In this document: piece by piece, positions 51,757 through 60,556 of the stretch
Layout: each line of letters starts with the position of its first letter
How positions within the stretch are numbered: position 1 is the first letter of the stretch
Assembly: GCF_036322805.1 (NCBI RefSeq)
Contig: NZ_AP027272.1
Location: 1,178,001-1,242,000 of the forward strand
Direction of reading: 5' to 3'
DNA from: Planctobacterium marinum
Lineage (GTDB): Bacteria; Pseudomonadota; Gammaproteobacteria; Enterobacterales; Alteromonadaceae
Length of the DNA: 64,000 nucleotides
Translations under genes and position numbers: made by a program
Notes under the pieces: generated by a model
Seen by the model: the letters and a program-made list of their open reading frames with translations, nothing else
Databases searched by the model: none
What the model was told of the DNA's origin: nothing

Positions 51757-52403
51757 AGCAAATCTCCCGGAACCAGGGGGACAAAGCGCACTTGCTCGAT
51801 AAGCTGCTCGGAGATACCAGCTTCCTCGCGACGATACACCTTTAAGGTTTGCTGTTCGGTTCCAACCGGGATCACGAGCTGTCCACCCGGAGCAATTTGT
51901 GACAGTAACGCCTGAGGTAATGAACTGGCAGCCGCGGTGACGATAATGGCATCGTAGGGGCCTTTGCTAGACCAGCCTTCCCAGCCATCACCGTGCTTCA
52001 TTTTGATGTTGTGTAAATCCAGTTTTTGCATGCGGCGCTTTGCCTGGAATTGCAAAGACTTGATGCGCTCAACGGAATAAACTTCAGGGAATAACTGCGC
52101 TAAAATAGCACACTGGTAGCCCGAACCTGTGCCGATTTCCAACACTTTGTGAGCTGGGGAGGCACCAGACAACAATATTTCTGTCATTTTGGCCACAATA
52201 TAGGGCTGCGAAATAGTCTGACCCTGACCGATAGGCAAGGCGGTGTTCTGATAAGCTTTGTGTTGTAACGCTTCAGGTAAAAATAGTTGTCTCGGCGTAT
52301 TGGCAATGGCCTGCAATACTTTTTGCTCGCGAATGCCTTCTTGATAGAGCAATTGTGCGAGGTTCTCACCTCGGCGGTTGATGGTTTTGGTTGCCTGTAT
52401 CAT
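51753..52403 (-). CDS. pcm: Protein-L-isoaspartate O-methyltransferase Pcm
   Basis: 216 residues. The block GQGQTISQPYIVAKMTEIL and the SAM motif VLEIGTGSGYQCAILAQL are diagnostic, with the PYDAIIVTAAASSLP and GGQLVIPVG segments later. It methylates isoaspartyl residues to start repair of aged proteins. It follows surE after 2 bp, as in E. coli. Confidence 0.95.
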   Translation of the reverse strand: MIQATKTINRRGENLAQLLYQEGIREQKVLQAIANTPRQLFLPEALQHKAYQNTALPIGQGQTISQPYIVAKMTEILLSGASPAHKVLEIGTGSGYQCAILAQLFPEVYSVERIKSLQFQAKRRMQKLDLHNIKMKHGDGWEGWSSKGPYDAIIVTAAASSLPQALLSQIAPGGQLVIPVGTEQQTLKVYRREEAGISEQLIEQVRFVPLVPGDLL

Positions 52404-52405
52404 TG

Positions 52406-53152
52406 TTATAGTTTTTCTATCCAGTCTTTCATATTGTCGAGGCTCTGGTAAGCCGTCATATCTACACTAATGGGGGTGACAGAACAGTAGTTATTGGCAA
52501 CGGCATAAAAGTCTGTGCCTTCACCTGCGTCTTGTTCTTGTCCTACCGCACCATACCAATAAATTTCGCGACCAAATGCATCTTCCGATTTCACCATTGA
52601 CTCAGAGCGATGTCGCCTTCCTTGTCGGGTGACTTGCAGCCCTTTTAATTCCGCATAGGGTACATCTGGTACGTTTATATTTAGAATTTGATCGGCGGGT
52701 AATGGATGTTCCGCCAGGTGATTGATGATTTGCAGTACCACAAGCGCTGCTGTTTCAAAGTGCTTACCATCTTTGTTAGCTAATGACACTGCAATAGCTG
52801 GTAAACCCATGTAACGCCCTTCAGTTGCAGCGGCTACTGTACCTGAATAAACGACGTCATCGCCGAGATTGGCGCCGTGATTGATGCCTGAAACCACCAG
52901 TTGCGGATCTTCCTCTAAAAATCGATTCACTGCAAGGTGCACGCAATCAGAGGGGGTACCATTCACCATAAAAAAGCCGTTATCCATTTCCTGAATACGC
53001 AAAGGTTGCAGTAAGGACAGAGCATTGCTTGCGCCACTGCAATTTCTATCCGGCGCCACTACGACACATTCGTGTTGCTGAGAAAGGTGCTCGTGTAACA
53101 CTCTTAGTCCTTTAGCAAATACACTATCATCGTTACTCAGCAGAATTCTCAT
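52406..53152 (-). CDS. surE: 5'/3'-nucleotidase SurE
   Basis: 248 residues. RILLSNDDSVFAKGL holds the Asp-Asp metal pair; the Gly usual after it is Ser here. The APDRNCSGASNALSL block with the Ser ligand, the SGINHGANLGDDVVYSGTVAAA block with the Asn ligand and the VTPISVDMTAY end are typical. It removes phosphate from nucleoside monophosphates in stationary phase. It is tightly grouped with pcm and truD. Confidence 0.93.
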   Translation of the reverse strand: MRILLSNDDSVFAKGLRVLHEHLSQQHECVVVAPDRNCSGASNALSLLQPLRIQEMDNGFFMVNGTPSDCVHLAVNRFLEEDPQLVVSGINHGANLGDDVVYSGTVAAATEGRYMGLPAIAVSLANKDGKHFETAALVVLQIINHLAEHPLPADQILNINVPDVPYAELKGLQVTRQGRRHRSESMVKSEDAFGREIYWYGAVGQEQDAGEGTDFYAVANNYCSVTPISVDMTAYQSLDNMKDWIEKL

Positions 53153-53164
53153 AGCAGCTCCATG

Positions 53165-54205
53165 TTATGGGTTTAGGCATAGTAATTCTCTTATGACTGA
53201 CGTAGCAAAACAACCCGAAGGTAAGGAAAAATTTAACAACAGTTGTTGCTCATGCAATTGGTAACTGAAATCTTTGGGATATAACAGAAGTTTACGCCTT
53301 TCCTGTTTTAATCCAAGCGCTGCAAGGGTGTTGCAAATTTCCGGAAAACGCTCAGCCAGCGAATTTTCAAGCTCCCCGGGTACGCCAAGTGAAGCCGGTT
53401 TTCCCGCTCCCCAAAGCGGTGCTGATAGATGGATATCTGCTCCTGCAAGTCGGGTTAGAATTTCTGAGTCAATAGTTTCTGCCACAAAAAAGCTGTTACT
53501 GCCAGCAAGGCTAAAAACGTCGCCGTTTTCCGGTGTTGTGCTGAGTTTTGTTAAGCGTTCACTAACCGCTTCATTAAAAAGCCATGAACGCAGAGCTGAA
53601 ACAGCCATATTGCGCTTCTCACGCTTTTTGATGGTCTCATTATTGATGAGAAGCCGGGCCATGGCCAGGTTACCAGCAACGCCATCAGAATTAATATTGC
53701 CAAAGCGCTGTGGACCAAAATAGTTTGGTACGCCAGTGTGCTTTACCTTAGCAATTCGCTCTTCGAGATCTGTGTCTTTTTCAAGGTCCGTTAAGGTAAT
53801 TTGAAATTCATTATGAGACAAATTGCCGGTGCGTATCTTTTTACTGTGCCAGCTTTGCTGTTTGATATTGCAACCGTCATAGACGAATTGTTTCACCGGA
53901 GCTGACTTGACGCCAGGCAACCAGACACTGAACCATTGAGTGGTTACGGCGTGTTTGTCTTTGCGTCCGGCATAGCCAACGTCTCGCTCTTTTACGCCAT
54001 AAAAGCGGGCCAGTTGCTGGGCAACGAAGCCAGTGTTTAAACCCGTTTTTTCAATTTGAAGAAATAAGTGTTCGCCCTCACCAACGGGCTCAAAAGGTAA
54101 TACTTCATTGACCTTAAAATGCTCTGGGATGGCTTTGAGTGTCGCCGAACTTTTAGGTTTTCCGTGCAGGTAGTGCCAGTGTTCAGTGCCGGGAAATGGT
54201 AACAT
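53165..54205 (-). CDS. truD: tRNA pseudouridine-13 synthase TruD
   Basis: 346 residues. The motif VGYAGRKDKHAVTTQWFS contains the catalytic Asp, and the GVPNYFGPQRFG and RSWLFNEAVSER blocks follow. It converts U13 in tRNA-Glu to pseudouridine. It lies 3 bp after ispF. Confidence 0.94.
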   Translation of the reverse strand: MLPFPGTEHWHYLHGKPKSSATLKAIPEHFKVNEVLPFEPVGEGEHLFLQIEKTGLNTGFVAQQLARFYGVKERDVGYAGRKDKHAVTTQWFSVWLPGVKSAPVKQFVYDGCNIKQQSWHSKKIRTGNLSHNEFQITLTDLEKDTDLEERIAKVKHTGVPNYFGPQRFGNINSDGVAGNLAMARLLINNETIKKREKRNMAVSALRSWLFNEAVSERLTKLSTTPENGDVFSLAGSNSFFVAETIDSEILTRLAGADIHLSAPLWGAGKPASLGVPGELENSLAERFPEICNTLAALGLKQERRKLLLYPKDFSYQLHEQQLLLNFSLPSGCFATSVIRELLCLNP

Positions 54206-54208
54206 AAG

Positions 54209-54691
54209 TCAGGCTACTGTGACTGGTTGCAGTAACACAACGGCATGACAGGTAATGCCTTCTTTACGGCCTGTGTAACCCAGTTTCTCGGTGGTGGTGG
54301 CTTTGACATTGATCTGCTCAGGTGTGCAATCCAGGTCTTCAGCCAGGTTGGCTTTCATAGCGTTGATATGGGGTGCCATTTTGGGGGCCTGGGCAATAAT
54401 GGTACTGTCTAGGTTAGCAATTTGGTATCCCAGTTCAGTGGCTTGATTAAACACTGACTTGAGCAATCCCCGGCTATCTGCGCCTGCGTATTGAGCATCC
54501 GTATCCGGGAAGTGATGACCTATGTCCCCCAATCCCAGAGCGCCCAAGATAGCGTCACAAACCGCATGCAGCAGGACATCGCCATCAGAATGAGCCACTA
54601 AGCCTTGCTCGTAAGGGATTTTTTCACCGCCAAGCGTGATTGGGCCTGCACCGCCAAATTTGTGAACGTCAAAGCCGTGACCTATTCGCAT
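54209..54691 (-). CDS. ispF: 2-C-methyl-D-erythritol 2,4-cyclodiphosphate synthase IspF
   Basis: 160 residues. [10 protein letters not shown] supplies the Asp and His zinc ligands and [19 protein letters not shown] the further His, with the [17 protein letters not shown] substrate loop near the end. It makes MEcPP in the non-mevalonate isoprenoid pathway. Its start overlaps the end of ispD by 10 bp. Confidence 0.96.
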   Translation of the reverse strand: MRIGHGFDVHKFGGAGPITLGGEKIPYEQGLVAHSDGDVLLHAVCDAILGALGLGDIGHHFPDTDAQYAGADSRGLLKSVFNQATELGYQIANLDSTIIAQAPKMAPHINAMKANLAEDLDCTPEQINVKATTTEKLGYTGRKEGITCHAVVLLQPVTVA

Positions 54692-55404
54692 ATTCCACCT
54701 GTATTGTTAATTTGTTGCTGTTCCAGAAAAAACTGTGCCAGTGCCAGATCACCCGGATGGGTGATTTTAATATTGTCATGGGCGCCAGCCACTAGCTGAA
54801 CAGTGCCGCCGGTTTGTTCTATTGCCGATGCTTCATCAGTAACTGCGATATTCTTTTGCACACACCACTGTAGCGCTGCGATGAGTTCTTTGCGTGGAAA
54901 AAGTTGTGGGGTGAGTGCTTGCCAGATGTGTTCTCTGGAAATGCTACGGTCCACTATTTTACATGCATTTTGGTTACTCTTTTGAGCGAGCTTGATGGTG
55001 TCGGTGGCCTGTTTCGCCAGAATTCCACCTGAGCCAGTACCGGCAAGCGCCAATAGTGCACTGATATCGTCATGCCTGACACAGGGCCTGGCAGCATCGT
55101 GTACTAATACCCAATTGTCATCACAAGCTTGCAACCCATTGAGTACTGAATCTGAGCGCTCTTTGCCACCCATTACTACCTGTAACCAAGAGGCTTTAGA
55201 TATTGGTAGCTCTTGAAGGTAATCATCTTCGGGACTGATCACCAGCACAATTTTATTGATATTATTGTGGCTAATAAGTCGCAGGAGAGTACTTTCTAAT
55301 ACAGTATACCCTGCCAGTTCCAGGTATTGCTTGGGTTTGTCTGCTGCCATACGACTTCCCACTCCAGCGGCGGGCACTACGGCAGTAAATTGTTCATTAT
55401 TCAT
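54682..55404 (-). CDS. ispD: 2-C-methyl-D-erythritol 4-phosphate cytidylyltransferase IspD
   Basis: 240 residues. The CTP-binding loop [20 protein letters not shown], the [13 protein letters not shown] block, the VHDAARPCV motif and TDEASAIE are diagnostic. It joins CTP to MEP in isoprenoid synthesis, two steps before IspF. Confidence 0.96.
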   Translation of the reverse strand: MNNEQFTAVVPAAGVGSRMAADKPKQYLELAGYTVLESTLLRLISHNNINKIVLVISPEDDYLQELPISKASWLQVVMGGKERSDSVLNGLQACDDNWVLVHDAARPCVRHDDISALLALAGTGSGGILAKQATDTIKLAQKSNQNACKIVDRSISREHIWQALTPQLFPRKELIAALQWCVQKNIAVTDEASAIEQTGGTVQLVAGAHDNIKITHPGDLALAQFFLEQQQINNTGGICE

Positions 55405-55448
55405 AGATGGTGTAGAAAACTAAGTAAGCCCGGATTAGTGCAGCAATA

Positions 55449-55727
55449 TTATTCTGTCGGTAAGATGCGATAGAAGGTTTCACCGGGCTTAATTAAGCCA
55501 AGCTCATTTCTAGCGCGCTCTTCGATAGATTCCAACCCCATTTTCAAATCCTGGATATCGGCAATCAGTAAGCTATTGCGCTGTCGCAGATTCTGGTTGT
55601 GTTGTAACTGCGCAGCCAGTTCTTGTTCCATGTTGAGGTAATCAGGAATACTGTGCTTACCGAACCAGAGTCGGTACTGCAGTGCCAGCAGCAGAATAAA
55701 CAACAGGCCTGTTACGATTTTTCCCAT
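55449..55727 (-). CDS. ftsB: Cell division protein FtsB
   Basis: 92 residues. One N-terminal membrane helix (KIVTGLLFILLLALQYRLWF) leads into a periplasmic coiled coil (MEQELAAQLQHNQNLRQRNSLLIADIQDLK) ending in the ARNELGLIKPGETFYRIL block. FtsB bridges FtsL and FtsQ in the divisome. In E. coli eno-pyrG precede it; here a RhtB-type exporter is upstream instead. Confidence 0.94.
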   Translation of the reverse strand: MGKIVTGLLFILLLALQYRLWFGKHSIPDYLNMEQELAAQLQHNQNLRQRNSLLIADIQDLKMGLESIEERARNELGLIKPGETFYRILPTE

Positions 55728-55799
55728 GATTGTGATTGTCGCTCTATATTAAGGGGATGATAGCTAACCTGGATCCGCTTAGCAAAGGGTTTAGCCGTC

Positions 55800-56444
55800 C
55801 TATTTTAGCGCTTCCTGCGCGCCCAGCCAGGTGCCTAAGCCCAACAACATTGAACCAGACAGTTTATCCTGATAATGAAGCAGCTTTGGGTGTTGTTTCA
55901 TAGCATGCCCCAGTTTGCCGGAAAGGGCTGCCACAAATAAATCGCAACACAGTGCGATAAACGCGTAAGTACTTCCGAGGAGTATAAATTGCAGCGTAAC
56001 ATTTCCGTATTCTGGATTTACAAATTGCGGTAAAAAAGCAAGGAAAAACAGCGCCGTTTTAGGGTTGGTCAATTCAACAATGATGCTCTGATTAAATATG
56101 CTCCACAGACTGCGTTTGTCCACAACCTTGGTTTCACCTGGAGTGGCTGGTTTGGCTCTGAGGTAACTAATGCCCAAATAAATGAGGTATAGCGCCCCGG
56201 CAATTTTCAACAGGGTATAAGCCAGCGGTGCATAGGTAAATACCGCTGCCAGTCCCAAAGCCGAAGCCAATACGTAGATAAAAGAACCCATCGCCATACC
56301 GCTTGCTGCCGCAGCACCACCTGAGAAACCTTGATGAATGCTGCGGGCCATTATGTAAAGATTGGATGGACCTGGAGAGATGCTCAACAGTAAGGCAGCG
56401 AGACTAAAGGCCAGAAATGTTTCTACAGGCAGCATAAAGGGCAT
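55800..56444 (-). CDS. LysE/RhtB-family amino acid exporter
   Basis: 214 residues with about six membrane helices. The N-terminal SPGPSNLYIMARSIHQGFSGGAAAASGMAMGS is the LysE family signature, and NPKTALFFLAFLPQFV the second conserved stretch. Members export amino acids or homoserine lactones; substrate undetermined. It lies 72 bp before ftsB on the same strand. Confidence 0.9.
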   Translation of the reverse strand: MPFMLPVETFLAFSLAALLLSISPGPSNLYIMARSIHQGFSGGAAAASGMAMGSFIYVLASALGLAAVFTYAPLAYTLLKIAGALYLIYLGISYLRAKPATPGETKVVDKRSLWSIFNQSIIVELTNPKTALFFLAFLPQFVNPEYGNVTLQFILLGSTYAFIALCCDLFVAALSGKLGHAMKQHPKLLHYQDKLSGSMLLGLGTWLGAQEALK

Positions 56445-56563
56445 CCGACAATTTCAAAGGCCCAGTCTATCCTTAATGTCGGTTTATTAGAAGCGCAGAT
56501 ACATTTACTTTTGGGCGCATCAGGTTAAGCTTAGTGGAAACAACAAGTAAGAAATCAACGATT

Positions 56564-57664
56564 ATGAAAAAATCTCTGCAGTGCTTTAAATGGTCGCTTT
56601 TGGCTTTGTCAGTGGGGCTATCCAGTGGTGTAGCCGCCGAGGAAAAATACGACGTGATGCAGTTTCTGGAGGCTGTAACCTTACCTGAAAACGGTATAGG
56701 TGCTAGAGAGGCTGGTACTGAGAAGGAGCAAAGCACCGCTGATTATGTGATGCAGCAGTTCAAAGCCATGGGTTATGCGCCGCAAGTACACGAATTTCGC
56801 CATCCCGTACTCAATAAAAAAGGCGTTTTTCTGGATTCCAGTAACATCATTGCTGATGTCAAAGGGTTGTCGGAAAAAATGTTGGTGCTGGGTGCGCATT
56901 TTGACTCAACGGGATCTAAGGTGGGCTCGCAAGGTGCTATGGATAATGGCGCAGGTTTATCCGTCATGTTAACGGTTGCCAAAAAGATGAGTCAGGAAAA
57001 AAAATTGCCTTACACCATTCGTTTTATTGCCTTTGGTGCGGAAGAAATTGGCAAGGTAGGCTCACGCGCCTATGTGGAAATGTTAAAAGAAGATAAACCT
57101 GAAGAGCTCGCTAAGATAGTGGGTATGGTGAATCTGGATACCGTAGCTGGCGGAGACTTTCTGTACGTGCATAGCGCGCATACTACTCCATACAAGTGCG
57201 GTGGTAATAATGATAACTACACCTCTGAGACACAGATGCGAGAAGCAGTACTAATGGCTTCAAAAGAGCAACTAGGAGATGAGGCTCACAAGATTCACCC
57301 GGAATTTCCCGGTTATCCCGAGGGCGTTACGGGAGATTGGTCTGATCATGAATCCTTCGCCTGCAACGGTATCCCCATTGCCTACATTGAAACCACTAAC
57401 TTTCAGATTAACGGTAAAGACGGTTACGATGGCTATTCGCAGTCAGTCAACCCGGGATTATGGGATTGTTTTGACGCGGAAAGTGTCACCGCCTGCGATC
57501 GTGAAAAAGAAACCCAATGGGGACGTATCTGGCATTCTGGTAATGACCAACTTATACATCTCGAGTCGGTGTTTCCAGGACGTATTGAGTCTCAGCTCAA
57601 TGCCAACGTAAAAGTGTTAAATGCCTTTTTTAGTCAGGCGGATAAATATTTGAACGTAGATTAG
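56564..57664 (+). CDS. Secreted M28-family zinc aminopeptidase
   Basis: 366 residues from ATG 56564; a GTG at 56534 is possible. The signal peptide is WSLLALSVGLSSGVAAE. The M28 zinc ligands are His in LGAHFDST, Asp in MDNGAG, Glu in GAEEIG (catalytic Glu-Glu pair), Asp in VNLDTVAGG and His in IWHSGND. Family members release N-terminal residues from peptides. A Cys pair (YKCGGN and DHESFACNG) may form a disulfide. Confidence 0.9.
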   Translation: MKKSLQCFKWSLLALSVGLSSGVAAEEKYDVMQFLEAVTLPENGIGAREAGTEKEQSTADYVMQQFKAMGYAPQVHEFRHPVLNKKGVFLDSSNIIADVKGLSEKMLVLGAHFDSTGSKVGSQGAMDNGAGLSVMLTVAKKMSQEKKLPYTIRFIAFGAEEIGKVGSRAYVEMLKEDKPEELAKIVGMVNLDTVAGGDFLYVHSAHTTPYKCGGNNDNYTSETQMREAVLMASKEQLGDEAHKIHPEFPGYPEGVTGDWSDHESFACNGIPIAYIETTNFQINGKDGYDGYSQSVNPGLWDCFDAESVTACDREKETQWGRIWHSGNDQLIHLESVFPGRIESQLNANVKVLNAFFSQADKYLNVD

Positions 57665-57739
57665 TTTTCATAGCTCAATAGCTCGGGTTCTGATGTGTCA
57701 GTTATTGTCTGCCGCATAGAGTCGGGCTACATGAACTCT

Positions 57740-57982
57740 TTAAATGTGGCTACGTCGCCAAGACCTGAGCAATCCATAGCCACTGATAAGCAGCCATGCA
57801 CCTTCAAGGGTAATAGCGGCATAATTGTCTGAACCTATTAGCGACAGCAGCACTAATCCTGCACCCACCAGATTGAGCAGAGAATAGCTGATTGAAAGAC
57901 TGTCCAGATATTCGCTTTGTACGGCAAAATAGGCGGATAGAATCAATAAAACGCCAATCAGCCCCAAAATTTCCATGAGCAT
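57740..57982 (-). CDS. Small CBU_0592-like membrane protein
   Basis: 80 residues with three hydrophobic helices (about 3-22, 32-50, 56-74), of the CBU_0592-type small membrane family. Function unknown. The start overlaps the ACT-domain gene's stop by one base (TGATG), so the two are coupled. Confidence 0.75.
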   Translation of the reverse strand: MLMEILGLIGVLLILSAYFAVQSEYLDSLSISYSLLNLVGAGLVLLSLIGSDNYAAITLEGAWLLISGYGLLRSWRRSHI

Positions 57983-58395
57983 CAGCGAACCGTCTTTTGT
58001 TCTGTGAGGTCGAGCAAGGCGGTCAGTGCTTTTTGAGCGTCCCTTTTGGGCAGCAGAATATGATCATGGTGATAGGCCGCGACCACATTGGCACTGATGT
58101 TGTGTTCTTTCAGGCATTGGCTCACCGCTGCAGTTAGACCAACTGCTTCTAAACTTGAGTAAACCTGTAACTCTATACGCTGAAATGGCTCTACATCAAC
58201 AAAGCCCAGATTTGCAGCCTGTTCTACTGTGGTGATCAAGGTTATGGATTCGGACTCACGAACAAGTGCAAAACTTTGGGTGATGAGTTCTGGCGTAATA
58301 TCTGGTGCTTCGATTGTGCAGTACACCCATAATTCTGGGTGCAGTATTGGATTCATTTCAGAGATTAATTGCTGTAGGTCAGAGATGGTTTGCAT
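57982..58395 (-). CDS. ACT-domain protein
   Basis: 137 residues. The pattern LWVYCTIEAPDITPELITQSFALVRESESITLI and RIELQVYSSLEAVGLTAAVSQCLKEHNISANVVAAYHHDHILLP gives tandem ACT-like folds, small-ligand-binding domains often specific for amino acids. No catalytic domain is fused. It precedes the small membrane protein and is divergent from the LysR gene. Confidence 0.85.
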   Translation of the reverse strand: MQTISDLQQLISEMNPILHPELWVYCTIEAPDITPELITQSFALVRESESITLITTVEQAANLGFVDVEPFQRIELQVYSSLEAVGLTAAVSQCLKEHNISANVVAAYHHDHILLPKRDAQKALTALLDLTEQKTVR

Positions 58396-58495
58396 GTTGA
58401 ATTGTCTATTTCTGATGGATGTCTTGTTATTATGTCCAAGGCTGTTACTTTAATAAATATGAAATAAGTTAAGTTAACTTTCATGTTTGGAAAGT

Positions 58496-59398
58496 ATGGG
58501 TGATGTTGAGTTAAAACAAATACAAGTGTTTATCGCGGTTGTTCAAAGTGGTGGTCTGACTGCAGCACAGGCGCGTTTGGGGATGGGCTGCCCGGCTATT
58601 AGCAAGCACCTGTCAGACCTGGAGACCCGCACTCGCTTAATTCTCTGCTCCCGAGGCCGCGCTGGATTTCAACTTACTGAAGTGGGTGAGCGCTTCTACC
58701 GGGCGTCGTTAAACTTACAAGATAACTGGCAAGCCTTTAAACGGGATGTTAGCGCTTTGTCTGTTCCCAGAGTAAGAAAATTGCGGGTGGCATCTGTAGA
58801 TGCCACGCTGTCTGACATCGCTAATCCGCTACCTTCTGTTCTTAGTCGCCTGAAGAGTGAATTTGCCGATGTACAGATATCCATACGACTCATGCCCCCC
58901 GAGAAGATAGCGGACGGTCTGTTGAAACAACAATTGGATTTGGGATTGAGCTTTCGATCAGAAAACAGGTTGCCATTACATTCCGAAGTCATGTACCGGG
59001 AACGTCTGTGTCTGGTGGGTAAAAGTGAGTTTCTGGAAGCAGAAACCGAGACTATAATTTGGTTAGAGCTGGCACAACAAAAGGGTTTAATCAGTTTTAA
59101 ATCCAGTCATCAGTTGCATGGTCCAAGTACCATAGCAGAGAAACTTAAGCGTATCCCTGAGCAGATCTGTTGTGAAAGCGTAGAAGAAATATTGTGGCAG
59201 GTGCTGGTATCAAACCGAATAGGGTTGGTGCCGGTTCACGTGTTGAACCAATACAGTTTAGCTTCGCTGGACCTGGTGGTTCAGGAACTTGATGATGTTC
59301 GCTCTGATATATACGCTGTATACCGCAAAGACAAAACGCAGTCGGATATAGTTCGCCGCGTGCAGCAACTGCTGAGAGAGACTCAGGCTTGCGCATGA
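58496..59398 (+). CDS. LysR-family transcriptional regulator
   Basis: 300 residues from ATG 58496; an in-frame TTG at 58487 also exists. The N-terminal helix-turn-helix (ELKQIQVFIAVVQSGGLTAAQARLGMGCPAISKHLSDLE) is typical, followed by the effector-binding domain. It is divergent from the ACT/small-membrane pair, which it may control. The inducer is unknown. Confidence 0.9.
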   Translation: MGDVELKQIQVFIAVVQSGGLTAAQARLGMGCPAISKHLSDLETRTRLILCSRGRAGFQLTEVGERFYRASLNLQDNWQAFKRDVSALSVPRVRKLRVASVDATLSDIANPLPSVLSRLKSEFADVQISIRLMPPEKIADGLLKQQLDLGLSFRSENRLPLHSEVMYRERLCLVGKSEFLEAETETIIWLELAQQKGLISFKSSHQLHGPSTIAEKLKRIPEQICCESVEEILWQVLVSNRIGLVPVHVLNQYSLASLDLVVQELDDVRSDIYAVYRKDKTQSDIVRRVQQLLRETQACA

Positions 59399-59409
59399 AT
59401 TAACGCTGA

Positions 59410-59589
59410 TTATGCACCAGTCATTTTGTATAACAACCAACCTAATCCGGAAAACAGTAGCAACCCAATGATTGTCATAATCTGCAGTGTTTTGGATGTT
59501 TTTAGAGACTGCCAGAACGCAAATTCAGTTAAAAGACCTGTCATTATTGGTGCATTGTCTTTTATTTCTTGTTGTTCTTTCTTGTCCAC
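59410..59589 (-). CDS. Possible 59-residue membrane microprotein
   Basis: A frame from GTG 59589 gives a charged N-terminus (MDKKEQQEIKDNAPIM) and one hydrophobic helix (LQIMTIIGLLLFSGLGWLLY). No good ribosome site lies upstream, so expression is uncertain. The rest of the 59399-59709 gap holds only the terminator at 59665-59688. Confidence 0.35.
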   Translation of the reverse strand: MDKKEQQEIKDNAPIMTGLLTEFAFWQSLKTSKTLQIMTIIGLLLFSGLGWLLYKMTGA

Positions 59590-59664
59590 AATAAGTATTC
59601 AAGGAGATTAGCTCTTATTCCGTTTATTTAGTTTCGAATGGCTTTAAAACAAGTTGAGCCACAT

Positions 59665-59688
59665 AAAAAAGCCAGCAACAGTGCTGGC
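59665..59688 (-). terminator. Rho-independent terminator of the SH3-domain gene
   Basis: GCCAGCA (59671-59677) and TGCTGGC (59682-59688) form a stem; on the minus strand it is followed by six Us (the A-run at 59665-59670). It lies 22 bp after the stop of the gene ending at 59710. Confidence 0.85.
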
Positions 59689-59709
59689 TTACGTCTTTCA
59701 TTATTCGGA

Positions 59710-60336
59710 TTAATATCTGTCGTACAAGGCGTCAGAGCGTTTTTTTCTGCGTAGCAATAAGGTTAACAATATGCCAAGCAGTAACCCGCTGCCGGCCACA
59801 ATCGCACCGCGGTAAAACATTTCTTTGTCTGCATCTGTTGTTTGCAGCGATAATTGCTGCTCTAACTGCGCTGCTTTTTGCACTTGCTCTTCCAGTTGTT
59901 GTTCCAATTCAATATTTGCTTGTTCTGCGGCGCGTAACTGGCTTTCCAGTCGCAGGATTGAATCAGATTGGTCTTGGGTGGAAGATTGGGCTGAATCTAG
60001 TTGGTCTTGCAACTCACTGAGTTGAAAACGGATAGAGCTGTCAGAGACAAATTCAGATTTTACCCATCCAGTGCGATCCCGTTCGTCACTGATCTCAGTG
60101 AAACCAGCGTCGTCATCAGTATTCAAAACGGAAATTGCACTACCTGCCGTTACTGAACCTAAAATCCGGTAATTGGTACCCGGACCAGAGTGCATGTATA
60201 TGAAAAGGTCATCAGAGATATAAGCACTGGTAGTGTCCGAAGCAGCGTCATCTGAGCTGTCAGTTTCGCTCACTTCTTGCGCCTGAAGTGAGAAATGCAT
60301 TGTGAATGCCAAAAGGAAAATTAGTCTTTTTATCAT
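59710..60336 (-). CDS. TIGR04211/YgiM-like SH3-domain membrane protein
   Basis: 208 residues from ATG 60336; the frame is open to 60507 but a signal peptide (RLIFLLAFTMHFSLQAQ) starts here and AGGAAG lies upstream. An SH3b domain (YISDDLFIYMHSGPGTNYRILGSVTAGSAISVL), a Gln/Glu-rich coiled coil (about 105-170) and a C-terminal membrane helix (GAIVAGSGLLLGILLTLLL) followed by Arg/Lys match YgiM. It is periplasmic with a tail anchor, role in the envelope unproven. In E. coli ygiM neighbours ygiF; a ygiF-like gene lies at the right edge. Confidence 0.88.
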   Translation of the reverse strand: MIKRLIFLLAFTMHFSLQAQEVSETDSSDDAASDTTSAYISDDLFIYMHSGPGTNYRILGSVTAGSAISVLNTDDDAGFTEISDERDRTGWVKSEFVSDSSIRFQLSELQDQLDSAQSSTQDQSDSILRLESQLRAAEQANIELEQQLEEQVQKAAQLEQQLSLQTTDADKEMFYRGAIVAGSGLLLGILLTLLLRRKKRSDALYDRY

Positions 60337-60556
60337 GTTATTACACTGCTTCCTGTGTGATACAGAAATATTAGATTCTTGAAATAATATTGCAACCGTT
60401 AATATGCTGGATCTCGCTCTGGTCGGGGGTTCAATGTTCATTATGGGATGAAATTTATGCATGTTATGGCTTTTGTTTGCACAAGTCGGGCATTGGAAAA
60501 AAGCCATCTCAGTGCCATACTGGCCTTAATCTGGTGAAAAACAAATATAACAAACG

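Noticed and set aside
59426-59611. Plus-strand 61-residue frame in the gap after the LysR gene
   Set aside because: No family, no ribosome site and odd composition; the minus-strand frame here is more protein-like.
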